Under the pieces are notes generated by a model. That model was not told where the DNA came from, did no database searches, and was given only the letters and a program-made list of their open reading frames with translations. This document shows positions 7,186-14,538 of a stretch of DNA of 36,005 nt, piece by piece. A program made the position numbers and the translations under genes. Each line of letters starts with the position of its first letter. The first letter of the stretch is position 1. Location: assembly GCA_017392945.1 (NCBI GenBank), contig JAFOSK010000101.1, positions 1-36,005 on the forward strand, written 5' to 3'. Source of the DNA: Treponema sp. (lineage in GTDB: Bacteria; Spirochaetota; Spirochaetia; Treponematales; Treponemataceae).

Positions 7186-7860
7186 TCATTTTTGTGCAAT
7201 GATAACGGAAAATTTTCCTGCAGAATAAATGCAGTCTGTATTTTTGAAGCCTGCTTCTTTAAGCCAGGAAATTTCCTGAATGACAGAACATTCCTTGTCC
7301 AATTTTTTACGTTCTAGCCAGCGGTCATATTCGGTTTCTGGAAGAGGGGAGCTTTTGATTCCTTCTATCCAGTATTTTTCGATTTTTTCATTTATTTTAG
7401 AATTTTCAGAACAAAATTGATCATAGTTTACAAAAATTCCCGAATTGGAAAGCGAAGAAAGAATGTTTTTGAACAAAGCGCGCTTTTTTTCATGTTCAAG
7501 ATGATGTATTGAGAGCGCAGAAATAATAAGATCGGCTTTTTCGCCTGGAAGATTTTTTGAGTAGTCAAGAATGTCGTATTTTACGTTCGGGACTCCCGAA
7601 AAACGCCTTTTTGCAATTTCGAGCATTTCAGTTGCAATGTCGCAAAGTACATATTCTGCATTTGGAAGATATTTGAACCAGAATGAAGCGAGCAGTCCTG
7701 TGCCTGATCCAAGATCAAAAATACGTCTTGGTTCCATATCTAGGGTTTTAGCTATAAAATCTGTTGTCGAAATGTAGAAATCATCAAAACATGGAATAAA
7801 ATGTCTGCGGTTTCCGTCATATTCTTTTGCAACCAGATTAAATTGATCCTGTACGTTCAT
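7186..7860 (-). CDS. Class I SAM-dependent methyltransferase
   Basis: The 224-residue protein has the Rossmann methyltransferase motifs. 'RRIFDLGSGTGLLASFW' (about 44-60) is motif I, binding S-adenosylmethionine. 'AEYVLCDIATEMLEIA' is motif Post I with its acidic residue. 'ADLIISALSIHHLEHEKK' is motif IV/V, as in UbiE/COQ5- and TrmN-like small-molecule methyltransferases. The substrate cannot be predicted. GGGGG lies six nt before the ATG. The gene starts 16 nt after the stop of the upstream GNAT gene on the same strand, so the two form an operon. Confidence 0.88.
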   Translation of the reverse strand: MNVQDQFNLVAKEYDGNRRHFIPCFDDFYISTTDFIAKTLDMEPRRIFDLGSGTGLLASFWFKYLPNAEYVLCDIATEMLEIAKRRFSGVPNVKYDILDYSKNLPGEKADLIISALSIHHLEHEKKRALFKNILSSLSNSGIFVNYDQFCSENSKINEKIEKYWIEGIKSSPLPETEYDRWLERKKLDKECSVIQEISWLKEAGFKNTDCIYSAGKFSVIIAQK

Positions 7861-7876
7861 GTTGCCCCCTGACTAG

Positions 7877-8425
7877 TTAATTTATAATATCACCTCGATG
7901 AATTACTGAAACATGCTTAATTTCGTTTGATTCATCTGAATATTTACGGTAAAAATGCATACCTATTGCTTCTGCCGTTTTTATGGAAGCTGTATTTGTG
8001 TATTTGCAGTAAGAATACAATGATTGATAATCCGTATTTTTGAATGCCCATTCTAGTACGGCCTTTGCAGCTTCCTTTGCATAACCTTTACGTTGGCAGT
8101 CACCGCGGATATGATAGCCGATTTCGGGAAGAATCTCGTCATCAATCTTCTGTAGTGTCAGTCCGCAGTCACCGATCATTTTTCCATTTTCTTTAAGGCA
8201 GACCGCCCATAATCCAAAGCCGTTTACTTTATACCGCTTTAGATTTACTTCGATCCATCCCTTGATTCTGGTTTTGTCAAAAATGTACGGATAATACTGT
8301 GTAAGACTTGGATCTGCAAGAACCTGATACAACGCGTCATAGTCATCATTATTCATTTCTCGCAGAAACAGTCTTTCTGTCTGCATTATTATCCGCTTTG
8401 GTTTTATTTTAAAAACACTTTTCAT
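7877..8425 (-). CDS. GNAT acetyltransferase, RimJ/RimL type
   Basis: This 182-residue protein has the RimJ/RimL pattern: 'MQTERLFLREMNNDDYDAL' at the start of the domain, 'GDCGLTLQKI' and 'EIGYHIRGDCQRKGYAKEAAKAVLEWAF' (about 101-128, with R-K-G-Y-A as the acetyl-CoA loop), then 'NTASIKTAEAIGMHF'. Proteins of this type acetylate N-terminal or other amines, or detoxify metabolites. The first ATG (8425) is used here, preceded at some distance by GGAGAGAAG. The ATG at 8386 would give a more typical N-terminus but has no clear ribosome site. It lies in tandem with the methyltransferase downstream. Confidence 0.85.
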   Translation of the reverse strand: MKSVFKIKPKRIIMQTERLFLREMNNDDYDALYQVLADPSLTQYYPYIFDKTRIKGWIEVNLKRYKVNGFGLWAVCLKENGKMIGDCGLTLQKIDDEILPEIGYHIRGDCQRKGYAKEAAKAVLEWAFKNTDYQSLYSYCKYTNTASIKTAEAIGMHFYRKYSDESNEIKHVSVIHRGDIIN

Positions 8426-8478
8426 TTAACCAGACTTCTCTCCATAATAAAATTGTTTTTGTTCTTCTGGTTTTATAT

Positions 8479-8817
8479 CTATTTCGCTACCCGAAGATTG
8501 TTAAGGGCATCTTTATTTGTATCCGTAATCATAGAAAGTTTTTCGCAAGATTCTATGCTTGCACAGGAACCACAAGTAGGTAGCATTTTAGTCATTGTGC
8601 ACTGTCTGATTTGGCACATTGAATCGCAGAAAGGTGTTTTTACTCCATCCATGCGGCATCCAGTACAATTGATCATTTCTGGTGTAATCTTTGCGTCGTT
8701 AAGTTTTGACCAAAGGTCTGCTGTTTTTTTGCGCAGATTGTCATCATTATTCATCGTTGCAATGTAAGCATCACATTTTCTACAGTCCAATCCGCAGCAA
8801 GCAATTAATTTATCCAT
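8479..8817 (-). CDS. DUF3795 cysteine-rich protein
   Basis: The 112-residue product carries ten cysteines in a pattern typical of DUF3795: 'CCGLDCRKCDAY' near the N-terminus, 'INCTGCRMDG', 'PFCDSMCQIRQC' and 'CGSCASIESC'. The family is thought to bind metal or an iron-sulfur cluster; its function is unknown. AGGAGG-like sequence (GGAGGATAAAG) precedes the start directly. It is followed on the same strand by the GNAT/methyltransferase pair after 53 nt. Confidence 0.87.
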   Translation of the reverse strand: MDKLIACCGLDCRKCDAYIATMNNDDNLRKKTADLWSKLNDAKITPEMINCTGCRMDGVKTPFCDSMCQIRQCTMTKMLPTCGSCASIESCEKLSMITDTNKDALNNLRVAK

Positions 8818-8910
8818 CTTTATCCTCCATTCTCAGGCATACTGTAAACTCTGTGATATTGGTTTACGAAATCATGTTAATTCGAAAAATACTGCTTGCA
8901 AATAGATTTT

Positions 8911-8943
8911 AAACAAGATGCATTTTTTACAGATGAAATGCAC
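8911..8943 (+). repeat. Dispersed intergenic repeat, copy C
   Basis: TTAAACAAGATGCA-like block followed after nine bases by GATGAAATGCAC. It matches the conserved blocks of copies A, B and D. It lies between the start of the DUF3795 gene and the end of the TetR gene. Confidence 0.58.
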
Positions 8944-9019
8944 AGAAACATCATGAATCTCAAGTCTATAATTTCAATCTGTATTCTTTTCTTAAAAAAA
9001 GTTGAATTATAATACCAGC

Positions 9020-9604
9020 TTATTTCTTGTATATATCGCAAAAATGGCGGACATGGTTTTCTAGAATTTCTAAAACTTGATTTTTGTATTCAGGCTGCCT
9101 GTCTGCTTTAGAAATAAGTACTGTAGCTGGAGCAGTAAGTTCCAATGCAAGAATGGCCGGATCATAGTTTTTAATCAGTCCTTTGCAAATCATTCCTTCA
9201 AGGATTTTTGAGTACATTTGCAGAAGCCCGTCAATCTGATGATGTGTTGTAATTTTGGCCAGTCTTTCGTTACGGAACTGTTCCTGCACAAGAAATATTC
9301 GGATTTTTCTGATAAGCGGATCAGAAATTGTAAACCGAACCCTTTCTATGGCATTTTTCTTAAAAATTTCGATATTTTCGGGAATATACTCTAAATTCGT
9401 TGATGAACCAAAGAATTTCTCGTATCTGGCTTCTGCTGAATCAATCAGAGTGTTTAAAATGTCTTCTTTGCCCTTAAAATGCTTGTACAGAGATGGAGCC
9501 TTTATTCCTACAATCTCCGCAATCTGTTCTACGCTTGTTCCGCTGTAGCCATTTTTTGCAAAAAGCGTTAATGCTGCATCTAAGATTCTTTCTTTTGTTG
9601 ACAT
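9020..9604 (-). CDS. TetR/AcrR family transcriptional regulator
   Basis: The 194-residue protein starts 'MSTKERILDAALTLFAKNGYSGTSVEQIAEIVGIKAPSLYKHFKGKEDIL', the standard TetR N-terminal helix-turn-helix (about 5-50). The C-terminal ligand domain is rich in helices and gives no clue to the inducer. A promoter (TTGACA, 17 nt, TATGCT) reads into this gene, and an 18-bp palindrome covers its -10 box, consistent with self-repression. The divergent cupin gene at 9783 is its likely target. The ribosome site is weak (GAAGGT). Confidence 0.9.
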   Translation of the reverse strand: MSTKERILDAALTLFAKNGYSGTSVEQIAEIVGIKAPSLYKHFKGKEDILNTLIDSAEARYEKFFGSSTNLEYIPENIEIFKKNAIERVRFTISDPLIRKIRIFLVQEQFRNERLAKITTHHQIDGLLQMYSKILEGMICKGLIKNYDPAILALELTAPATVLISKADRQPEYKNQVLEILENHVRHFCDIYKK

Positions 9605-9627
9605 AGAATACCTTCGGCTAATAATAA

Positions 9628-9663
9628 TTAGCTAAGCATATCTAATCCTTTTTTTGTTGTCAA
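9628..9663 (-). promoter_or_regulatory. Promoter and probable operator of the TetR gene
   Basis: On the minus strand TTGACA (9658-9663) is followed after exactly 17 nt by TATGCT (9635-9640). The imperfect palindrome TTAGATATGCTTAGCTAA (9628-9645; 7 of 9 positions pair) covers the -10 element. A TetR dimer bound there would block the gene's own transcription and could influence the divergent cupin gene. Confidence 0.6.
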
Positions 9664-9782
9664 TATGAAGTTTCAAGCAAAAAGAGTCGGCGTGCATTTT
9701 TTTAAACAAAAGCAATTTTATCCAATTCCTGTTTTGGATTTTCTGTTAGGCTCAGGATATACAAACAAACGGGGGTATAAAT

Positions 9783-10172
9783 ATGAAAAACGAAGTTTTT
9801 GAATCTTTTAATAATGGACAGCTGCGGTTGCCTGGAAAAACGGTATCTTTTGAACAGATTCCATGGTCAAAGCATCCGGTTTTTGAAGGAGTAGAGCTTA
9901 AGCATATTATTTCGGGACGGGAAACAGATGGAAAATACAGCTATCATCTTGTACGCATTGCACCTGGCAAGAGTATTTTTGATCATATTCATGAAACTCA
10001 GCTTGAAACACATGAAGTAATTGCCGGCCGCGGAATCTGCATAAACAACGGAGTAGAAATTGTCTATGAACCGGGTGTCATCTCTGTAATGCCGGCAAAA
10101 ATACATCATGAAGTTCGTGCTGGTAACGAGGGATTGTATTTATTTGCAAAATTCTTCCCAGCTCTCTGTTAA
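9783..10172 (+). CDS. Cupin-domain protein
   Basis: The 129-residue protein has a single cupin barrel. Motif 1 is in 'GKSIFDHIHETQLETHEVIAGRG' (split here: His, His and the Glu/His set at about 71-83). Motif 2 is 'PGVISVMPAKIHHEVRAG' with its His. The residues can bind a divalent metal. Such proteins are small-molecule binders or enzymes of unknown specificity. GGGGGT lies eight nt before the ATG. The gene is divergent from the TetR gene and its last 33 nt overlap the convergent AraC gene, so the 3' ends are shared in antisense. Confidence 0.83.
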   Translation: MKNEVFESFNNGQLRLPGKTVSFEQIPWSKHPVFEGVELKHIISGRETDGKYSYHLVRIAPGKSIFDHIHETQLETHEVIAGRGICINNGVEIVYEPGVISVMPAKIHHEVRAGNEGLYLFAKFFPALC

Positions 10173-10766
10173 TAAAGAGTTCTGGTATTGCAGAGGGGTA
10201 AGACCGACTATTTTCCGGAAACATCTGTCAAGATGACTCTGGTCGCAGAATCCGGCATCGTAGGTTACCTCTGCAATACTTTTTTCTTTTTCAAGTAGTT
10301 TTTGTGCTTTTCTGACCTTGCATTGTATCTGAAATTGGTGTGGAGTAAGGCCGAACGCTTTCTTAAATTTTCTTATCATGTGATACGGACTTATTTCTGA
10401 ATCTTTTGACATTTCTTCTATTAAATAGATGTTTTCGGGATTTTCAAGAATTGATTTTTGCAGTTTTTTAAGTCTGTCGCTTTTTATCTGTTCGGATGGA
10501 TTGATCTTTATGCACAAAACCATCATAGAATATGAATTGTTATCTATAGTCTTGATTTCGTGAAGGACATTGGGCTGGATCAGGAATTTTTCGCCTTGTG
10601 CATAAATTTTTCTTACGCCGTCTATTATGATACAGACTTTTCCTTTTTGTATGCACCCTATACTCAAATGTGAAGCGTGTGTATGCGGCTTGTAGTTTTT
10701 CCTGCAATTTTTGTAGAGCACACATTCTATTTCTTCATTTTTTTTGCTGTAGGAGACTTCATTCAT
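10140..10766 (-). CDS. AraC family transcriptional regulator
   Basis: The 208-residue protein has an N-terminal cupin-like sensor ('HTHASHLSIGCIQKGKVCII' and 'LIQPNVLHEI'). Its C-terminal AraC DNA-binding domain (about 105-205) shows 'EISPYHMIRKFKKAFGLTPHQF' and 'IAEVTYDAGFCDQSHLDRCFRKIVGLTPLQYQ', the two helix-turn-helix halves. It follows the PfpI gene by 8 nt on the same strand, so they form an operon, and it may control that operon or the convergent cupin gene. Its 3' end overlaps the cupin gene by 33 nt. The ribosome site is poor (AAGAAAAC). Confidence 0.9.
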   Translation of the reverse strand: MNEVSYSKKNEEIECVLYKNCRKNYKPHTHASHLSIGCIQKGKVCIIIDGVRKIYAQGEKFLIQPNVLHEIKTIDNNSYSMMVLCIKINPSEQIKSDRLKKLQKSILENPENIYLIEEMSKDSEISPYHMIRKFKKAFGLTPHQFQIQCKVRKAQKLLEKEKSIAEVTYDAGFCDQSHLDRCFRKIVGLTPLQYQNSLLTESWEEFCK

Positions 10767-10774
10767 ACGTTTTC

Positions 10775-11353
10775 TTAAAACAGATCGGAATCGCTTTCAA
10801 TGTTCCAGATATATTCAATATCTTTCGCAATCTGAACGGCTTTTTCCATTCCGAACAAGTCTTTTACAAATCCTAGAGCCATGTCCATTCCGGCTGAAAC
10901 TCCTGATGAAGTGTAGTATTTGCCGTCATTGACCCATCGGGCTGTCCTTACCCACTTAACATCTTGAGAAACGGATTTTACCCAATCAAACGCTTTCTTG
11001 TTAGAAGTGGCTTTTTTTTCGTTTAGAACTCCTGTTTTTGCGAGCAGGGCAGCGCCCGTACAGATTGAAAGGACATATTCTGCGTTTTCACAGGCTGTTT
11101 TTAATTCAGCAAGGAAATGATTGTCATTTACCAACGTTCTTGTGCCTTGCCCTCCAGGAATTACAAGGATTCCGTTCTGTTTGGCAACAGAAAGTGCCGT
11201 TGTCTGAATTTTATATCCTTGGCGGCTTTTTACGGTTCCACCTTGAACGGAAACGTAATGCGTACGGACATTATCTATCCTTGCAAGAATTTCAATCGGA
11301 CCGAAAATATCTAGAGTTTCATAGTTTTCAAAAAAAAGAAAATTTATGTCCAT
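10775..11353 (-). CDS. DJ-1/PfpI family protein, isonitrile hydratase-like
   Basis: The 192-residue protein starts 'MDINFLFFENYETLDIFGPIEIL', with Asp15 in the 'D-I-F-G-P' motif. It has a nucleophilic Cys98 in 'VLSICTGAALLAKTGVL', at the nucleophile elbow of the class I glutamine-amidotransferase-like fold. The Asp/Cys pair and these two motifs are those of isonitrile hydratase-type members (Asp17/Cys101 in the Pseudomonas enzyme). Other members are regulators or glyoxalases, so the substrate is not certain. AAAGGAA precedes the start. The downstream AraC gene is 8 nt away; AraC-linked PfpI proteins are common. Confidence 0.85.
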   Translation of the reverse strand: MDINFLFFENYETLDIFGPIEILARIDNVRTHYVSVQGGTVKSRQGYKIQTTALSVAKQNGILVIPGGQGTRTLVNDNHFLAELKTACENAEYVLSICTGAALLAKTGVLNEKKATSNKKAFDWVKSVSQDVKWVRTARWVNDGKYYTSSGVSAGMDMALGFVKDLFGMEKAVQIAKDIEYIWNIESDSDLF

Positions 11354-11365
11354 AATATATTCCTT

Positions 11366-11559
11366 TTATATCATATGAGAAATACTGAATTTCAGCTCTC
11401 TGTAGTGTTTCAGCATAAAATCCATTACTTAGTAGTCTTTTGGTTCTGCACCAAAGGTCTCTTTTGAAAATAATTATTTTATGTTTTCAATGTGTTCAAA
11501 AGTCTTGGTCAGACTGGATCTTCAAATAACACGGTCAGACTTCCGTTTGCTGCTTTCAT
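11366..11559 (-). pseudogene. yjdF: Decayed yjdF-like gene
   Basis: On the minus strand an ATG at 11559 overlaps the CPBP stop by ATGA and gives 'MKAANGSLTVLFEDPV' then a stop. Shifting frames recovers 'FEHIEN', 'FSKETFGAEPKDY', stop, and 'VMDFMLKHYRELKFS'. These segments follow the order of YjdF, a small protein whose gene is often under a riboswitch ('FEDPFWVG...FERVE...TFGAEPKDYEVYDFIL...LKFS' from memory). Several stops and frameshifts lie in under 200 nt, and the C-terminus is gone, ending near the PfpI start. The ATGA overlap shows it was once translated with the CPBP gene. No riboswitch was seen. Confidence 0.65.
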
Positions 11560-12350
11560 ATGTGGTTATTTGTCGTGCTCCGTTCATCCGTCTTCTTAGC
11601 TTTTATGAGACATAGAACAGCAATCAGGGCAATATAAATTGCGGATAAAATTATATAGAACCATATATCTACTTTAAGGAAGCAGTACAGGAAGTTAAAG
11701 CAGAAGTGAACTACGATTCCGTAAACAAGATTGTCATGTTTTTCCATAAAGAAATTCATGATAAAGCAAAGGCCGCTCATTACAATTACATTTGAAAGAA
11801 TGTAAGGAATCAACTGAAGCCCCATAAAATCCGAATCCACGAACCAGAGAACTGTATGCCAAAATGCCCAGATGATTCCCTGAAGTATAGATGCTTTAAA
11901 AAAATGGTATTTGGCGTTCAGATAAGGGCGCACATATCCACGCCACCCAGACTCTTCTCCTGTAGGACCTGTCGTTATAGAAAACAGGAATGAAGCCCAA
12001 AAAGGGTAGGTTCCAAGGCTGAAATATGAAGAAAGCGTTTTTTTCTGAATCACAGAAAGAATCGATACAGTTCCCATGGTTGCGCATAAAGTTATAAGCG
12101 CAGCGAGCAGAAGAGTAGCAATACTTATTTTTCCGCTAAAGGCTTTTTTATAAAACTGCTTTACAGTAATACCCGGACAGAATTTCTTGAATCCCGCAAG
12201 AAGAACTATTGTAGGTGCCCAAGCGCACACATTAGAAAGAATCCTCATTACAACCTGAGGACAATGAAATACCATACTGGCAGTTCCGCAGATTCCCAAT
12301 ACCATAAACCAGAAAACAAGATAACTGGCAATAATGTACTTTCTAATCAT
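11556..12350 (-). CDS. CPBP family intramembrane metalloprotease
   Basis: The 264-residue protein is highly hydrophobic with about seven to eight transmembrane helices. The CPBP (Abi/CAAX protease) motif is visible: 'TGPTGEESGWRGYVRPYL' (E-E-x-x-W-R-G; about 128-146), then 'QGIIWAFWHTVLW' with the F-x-x-x-H-like helix, and a later 'YILSNVIVMSGLCFIMN' helix. The family processes peptides or prenyl proteins at the membrane, and in some bacteria confers bacteriocin immunity. AAGGAG precedes the ATG. The gene ends at the ATGA overlap with the fossil yjdF-like gene. Confidence 0.85.
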   Translation of the reverse strand: MIRKYIIASYLVFWFMVLGICGTASMVFHCPQVVMRILSNVCAWAPTIVLLAGFKKFCPGITVKQFYKKAFSGKISIATLLLAALITLCATMGTVSILSVIQKKTLSSYFSLGTYPFWASFLFSITTGPTGEESGWRGYVRPYLNAKYHFFKASILQGIIWAFWHTVLWFVDSDFMGLQLIPYILSNVIVMSGLCFIMNFFMEKHDNLVYGIVVHFCFNFLYCFLKVDIWFYIILSAIYIALIAVLCLIKAKKTDERSTTNNHI

Positions 12351-12420
12351 TTTTACTCCTTATAAAAATGTCATGCACTATATAAAAGTCGTAAACTTTC
12401 AGCGAATCTTATCTTTTGTA

Positions 12421-13109
12421 TTATACTCCCTGATTTACAATTTTTGCATATTCTTCTTCAGGAATCATAGGAGAATTTATCTCTGTTGTAAGTTCTTCTG
12501 AAATTGAACCCGTTTCCGCATACTGAAATCCAGCTTTTTTCACTAATTCTAGTCTAGGGCCCGTTACAGGAGCAGCTTCTGGAGCGTTAAACATAGGACT
12601 TTCTGGAACAGTTATTATTGTTCTTTTGGCTTTGTCCGGGAAGGTCAACTTGAACTGCGCAACGGCTGGTTCAAAATTATGCCTGCTGTTCGGAAATCCG
12701 CATCCGCAGATCATTATGTATTTGAGCTTTGAATAATCAGCCTGACCTACATGCTCGTAACGGTCACCAGTCTTTTGCATTGCCATAGAAGACAAGGGAA
12801 GAGTACGGTCAATCAGCGCCTTAAGGGGAGCCGGCATTCCGTAAGCATATAATGGAAAACTCAGCAAAAGTACATCGCTTTCCAATATTTCATTCAGAAT
12901 GTCACGCATGTCATCTTTATGCTGGCATCTACCTCCGTTCCTCATACAGGTAAAACATCCTCTGCAAAATTCAATTTTTTTTCGATTACATTTATTATAT
13001 GAACATCCTGATTTGATTTCTCATTCATTCCTTTGATAAATGCATTTGTAATGTGCATTGTATCGCTCTTTTCGCATTTTGGGCTTCCGTTTAGTACAAG
13101 AATTTTCAT
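12421..13109 (-). pseudogene. Flavodoxin-family NADPH-dependent reductase, frameshifted in a poly-A tract
   Basis: From the ATG at 13109 the protein begins 'MKILVLNGSPKCEKSDTMH', the FMN loop. The frame stops after about 55 residues. In the other frame it resumes as 'FCRGCFTCMRNGGRCQHKDD' and continues normally ('SFPLYAYGMPAPLKALIDR', 'MICGCGFPNSRHNF') to a stop at 12421. The switch lies at a run of eight A (T at 12975-12982 on the plus strand). Nine A would restore a 229-residue protein with the usual C-x-x-C-x-x-C iron-sulfur flavoprotein motif. The gene is therefore broken, phase-variable by slippage, or an assembly error. A probable TetR-type operator stands upstream at 13129-13152. Confidence 0.8.
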
Positions 13110-13128
13110 AAATTCCTCTCAGTATGAA

Positions 13129-13189
13129 AAAAAATAACAACCGTTGCATAACATATATAATTTTTATTATAAAAATTGTGCACTGTCAA
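13129..13189 (-). promoter_or_regulatory. Promoter region and third shared TetR-type operator of the flavodoxin gene
   Basis: The plus strand has GTTGCATAAC at 13143-13152, which fits the decamer GTTRYRYAAC found twice at the TonB-operon and TetR promoters. Four nt before it stands the half-site ATAAC (13134-13138), so the inner TAAC-N4-GTTGCATAAC matches the other two operators. On the minus strand TTGACA (13184-13189) and a weak -10 TAAAAA (13161-13166) are 17 nt apart, placing the operator just downstream of the start of transcription. Confidence 0.5.
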
Positions 13190-13286
13190 GCAAAATCTGT
13201 TTTCAAAAAAGATTTTGTTATTCATTGTTATCTTTTGCAAGTCGTTTTTCACAGTAATGAAAATTTAAAAATATGAGAATATAATT
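13190..13286. other. Intergenic spacer, part of a 234-nt gap
   Basis: This AT-rich stretch, with repeat copy D at its far end, lies between the flavodoxin pseudogene's promoter and the LytTR gene. No gene was seen. Confidence 0.4.
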
Positions 13287-13320
13287 TAGACAAAATGCGG
13301 GTTAAGTCCGATGAGATGCA
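13287..13320 (+). repeat. Dispersed intergenic repeat, copy D (diverged)
   Basis: TAGACAAAATGCG, ten bases, GATGAGATGCA: the blocks and spacing match copies A-C with three substitutions. It lies 24 nt from the 3' end of the LytTR gene. Confidence 0.5.
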
Positions 13321-13343
13321 ATATAAGCCTGGCAGTAAAATAC

Positions 13344-14153
13344 CTAGCAAGCCATTGCTTCTTTTAATGCAGGTGCATATTTGCGGCTTATGAGCACTTC
13401 TTCGCCGTTAGGCATTTTTGCATAAAGCCGGCTGTTAAGTGCAGTTCGTACAGACTGAATCTTATTAAGATTTATAAGATAAGACTTGGAAGCACGTACA
13501 ATTCCTGCATTACGCGAAAGTGATTCAACTTGATAAAGCCTTTGCTTAACTTGAAATATCTCTTTTGCCGTATACGCAAAGACGAGTTCTGCATCTGCTT
13601 CAAAATATAATATTTCTTCAAGGGAAAGCTTTATATGACTGTTATGATCACCGTAAACTTCTATTTTTTCAGTTGTAGGTGTAGAAGTTTGCTGTGCATT
13701 TTCAGTTTTAACAGATTTTTCTTCTAATTCCTTAAGTTTTTCTTTTAGTCTTTTATTAAGGCGCTCGGTTTCTGCTTTTTCCATTCTGTATGCAGTAAAA
13801 TATGAAAGAGCGTCAAAAATCATGACGCTTGCACCAACTGCGCAAAGTCCGGGTTTTCCGAGAAATTCTCCTGCAAGCAGTCTTGCGTTCCAAATACATA
13901 CAAATTCAAGTATAACCAGTTCTACTCCGCGTTGTACAATAACCTGCGGGATGGTCATATTTTCTTTAAGGTAGATTGGAATACATGGGATCATGCAGAT
14001 GATTCCCATTATAAGCGGAATAAAAAAATATGAATATGAAATTACAGCATTTTTAGCAAAGATAGTTCCAATTACGGCAAATGTAAGAGTACTTTCGGTT
14101 ATAACTAAAAAAAGATCTCTGAAAAAAGATGAAAGATTGAAATTCGTTTTCAT
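13344..14153 (-). CDS. Membrane-anchored LytTR transcriptional regulator
   Basis: The 269-residue product (from the ATG at 14153) has four hydrophobic segments (about 10-125), a charged coiled-coil linker 'MEKAETERLNKRLKEKLKEL', and a C-terminal LytTR DNA-binding domain. The latter shows 'LEEILYFEADAELVFAYTAK' and 'GIVRASKSYLINLNKIQS' with 'NGEEVLISRKYAPALKEAM' at the end. The membrane part resembles DUF3021, which is usually encoded as a separate gene beside LytTR, so this looks like a fusion; that match is my inference. The frame extends upstream to an ATG at 14234 with no ribosome site, so I prefer 14153. Two inverted repeats upstream could be its binding sites. Confidence 0.75.
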   Translation of the reverse strand: MKTNFNLSSFFRDLFLVITESTLTFAVIGTIFAKNAVISYSYFFIPLIMGIICMIPCIPIYLKENMTIPQVIVQRGVELVILEFVCIWNARLLAGEFLGKPGLCAVGASVMIFDALSYFTAYRMEKAETERLNKRLKEKLKELEEKSVKTENAQQTSTPTTEKIEVYGDHNSHIKLSLEEILYFEADAELVFAYTAKEIFQVKQRLYQVESLSRNAGIVRASKSYLINLNKIQSVRTALNSRLYAKMPNGEEVLISRKYAPALKEAMAC

Positions 14154-14253
14154 AAGCTTAATGTCTACTATATATATGGTAATATTTGCAGATTTATATG
14201 TCAAGATTCTATAATAAATGATTGATTGAGTCATGATTCTGATATATATGTGG

Positions 14254-14312
14254 ATGTTACTTTTAGTAACATTTATAGAAGAATAACGAAGTTCATGTAT
14301 TTTATCATGAAC
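14254..14312. promoter_or_regulatory. Two perfect inverted repeats between the LytTR and TonB-receptor genes
   Basis: ATGTTACT-TTT-AGTAACAT (14254-14272, 8-bp arms) and GTTCATG-N8-CATGAAC (14291-14312, 7-bp arms) lie about 20 nt apart. Neither has a T-run. They stand upstream of the LytTR gene and about 120 nt ahead of the TonB operon promoter, so they could be operators for either; the owner is unknown. Confidence 0.4.
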
Positions 14313-14431
14313 GATAAGATGCAGATTGTATTTTATCTATAAAAATATGCATGTTGTAAAAAAAAAGTTCTAATTTTTTGTTTTTCTACTTAATATCTAT
14401 TCGTGATCCGGTTGAACGGAAAAAGAACGTG

Positions 14432-14476
14432 TTGACATAAAATGTTTTGTTTGTTATATAACTAATGTTGCGCAAC
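14432..14476 (+). promoter_or_regulatory. Promoter and double-palindrome operator of the TonB operon
   Basis: TTGACA (14432-14437), a 17-nt spacer and TATATA (14455-14460) form a strong sigma-70 promoter. GTTATATAAC (14453-14462) and GTTGCGCAAC (14467-14476), both perfect palindromes 4 nt apart, cover the -10 region and start site. The same arrangement is at 20169-20192 upstream of the TetR gene. The leader to the receptor ATG is about 70 nt. Confidence 0.7.
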
Positions 14477-14538
14477 TATAAGAATATATCATGCATCAGT
14501 CAGGCTGATATGTCACTGATAATTTAAGGAGATTACCA

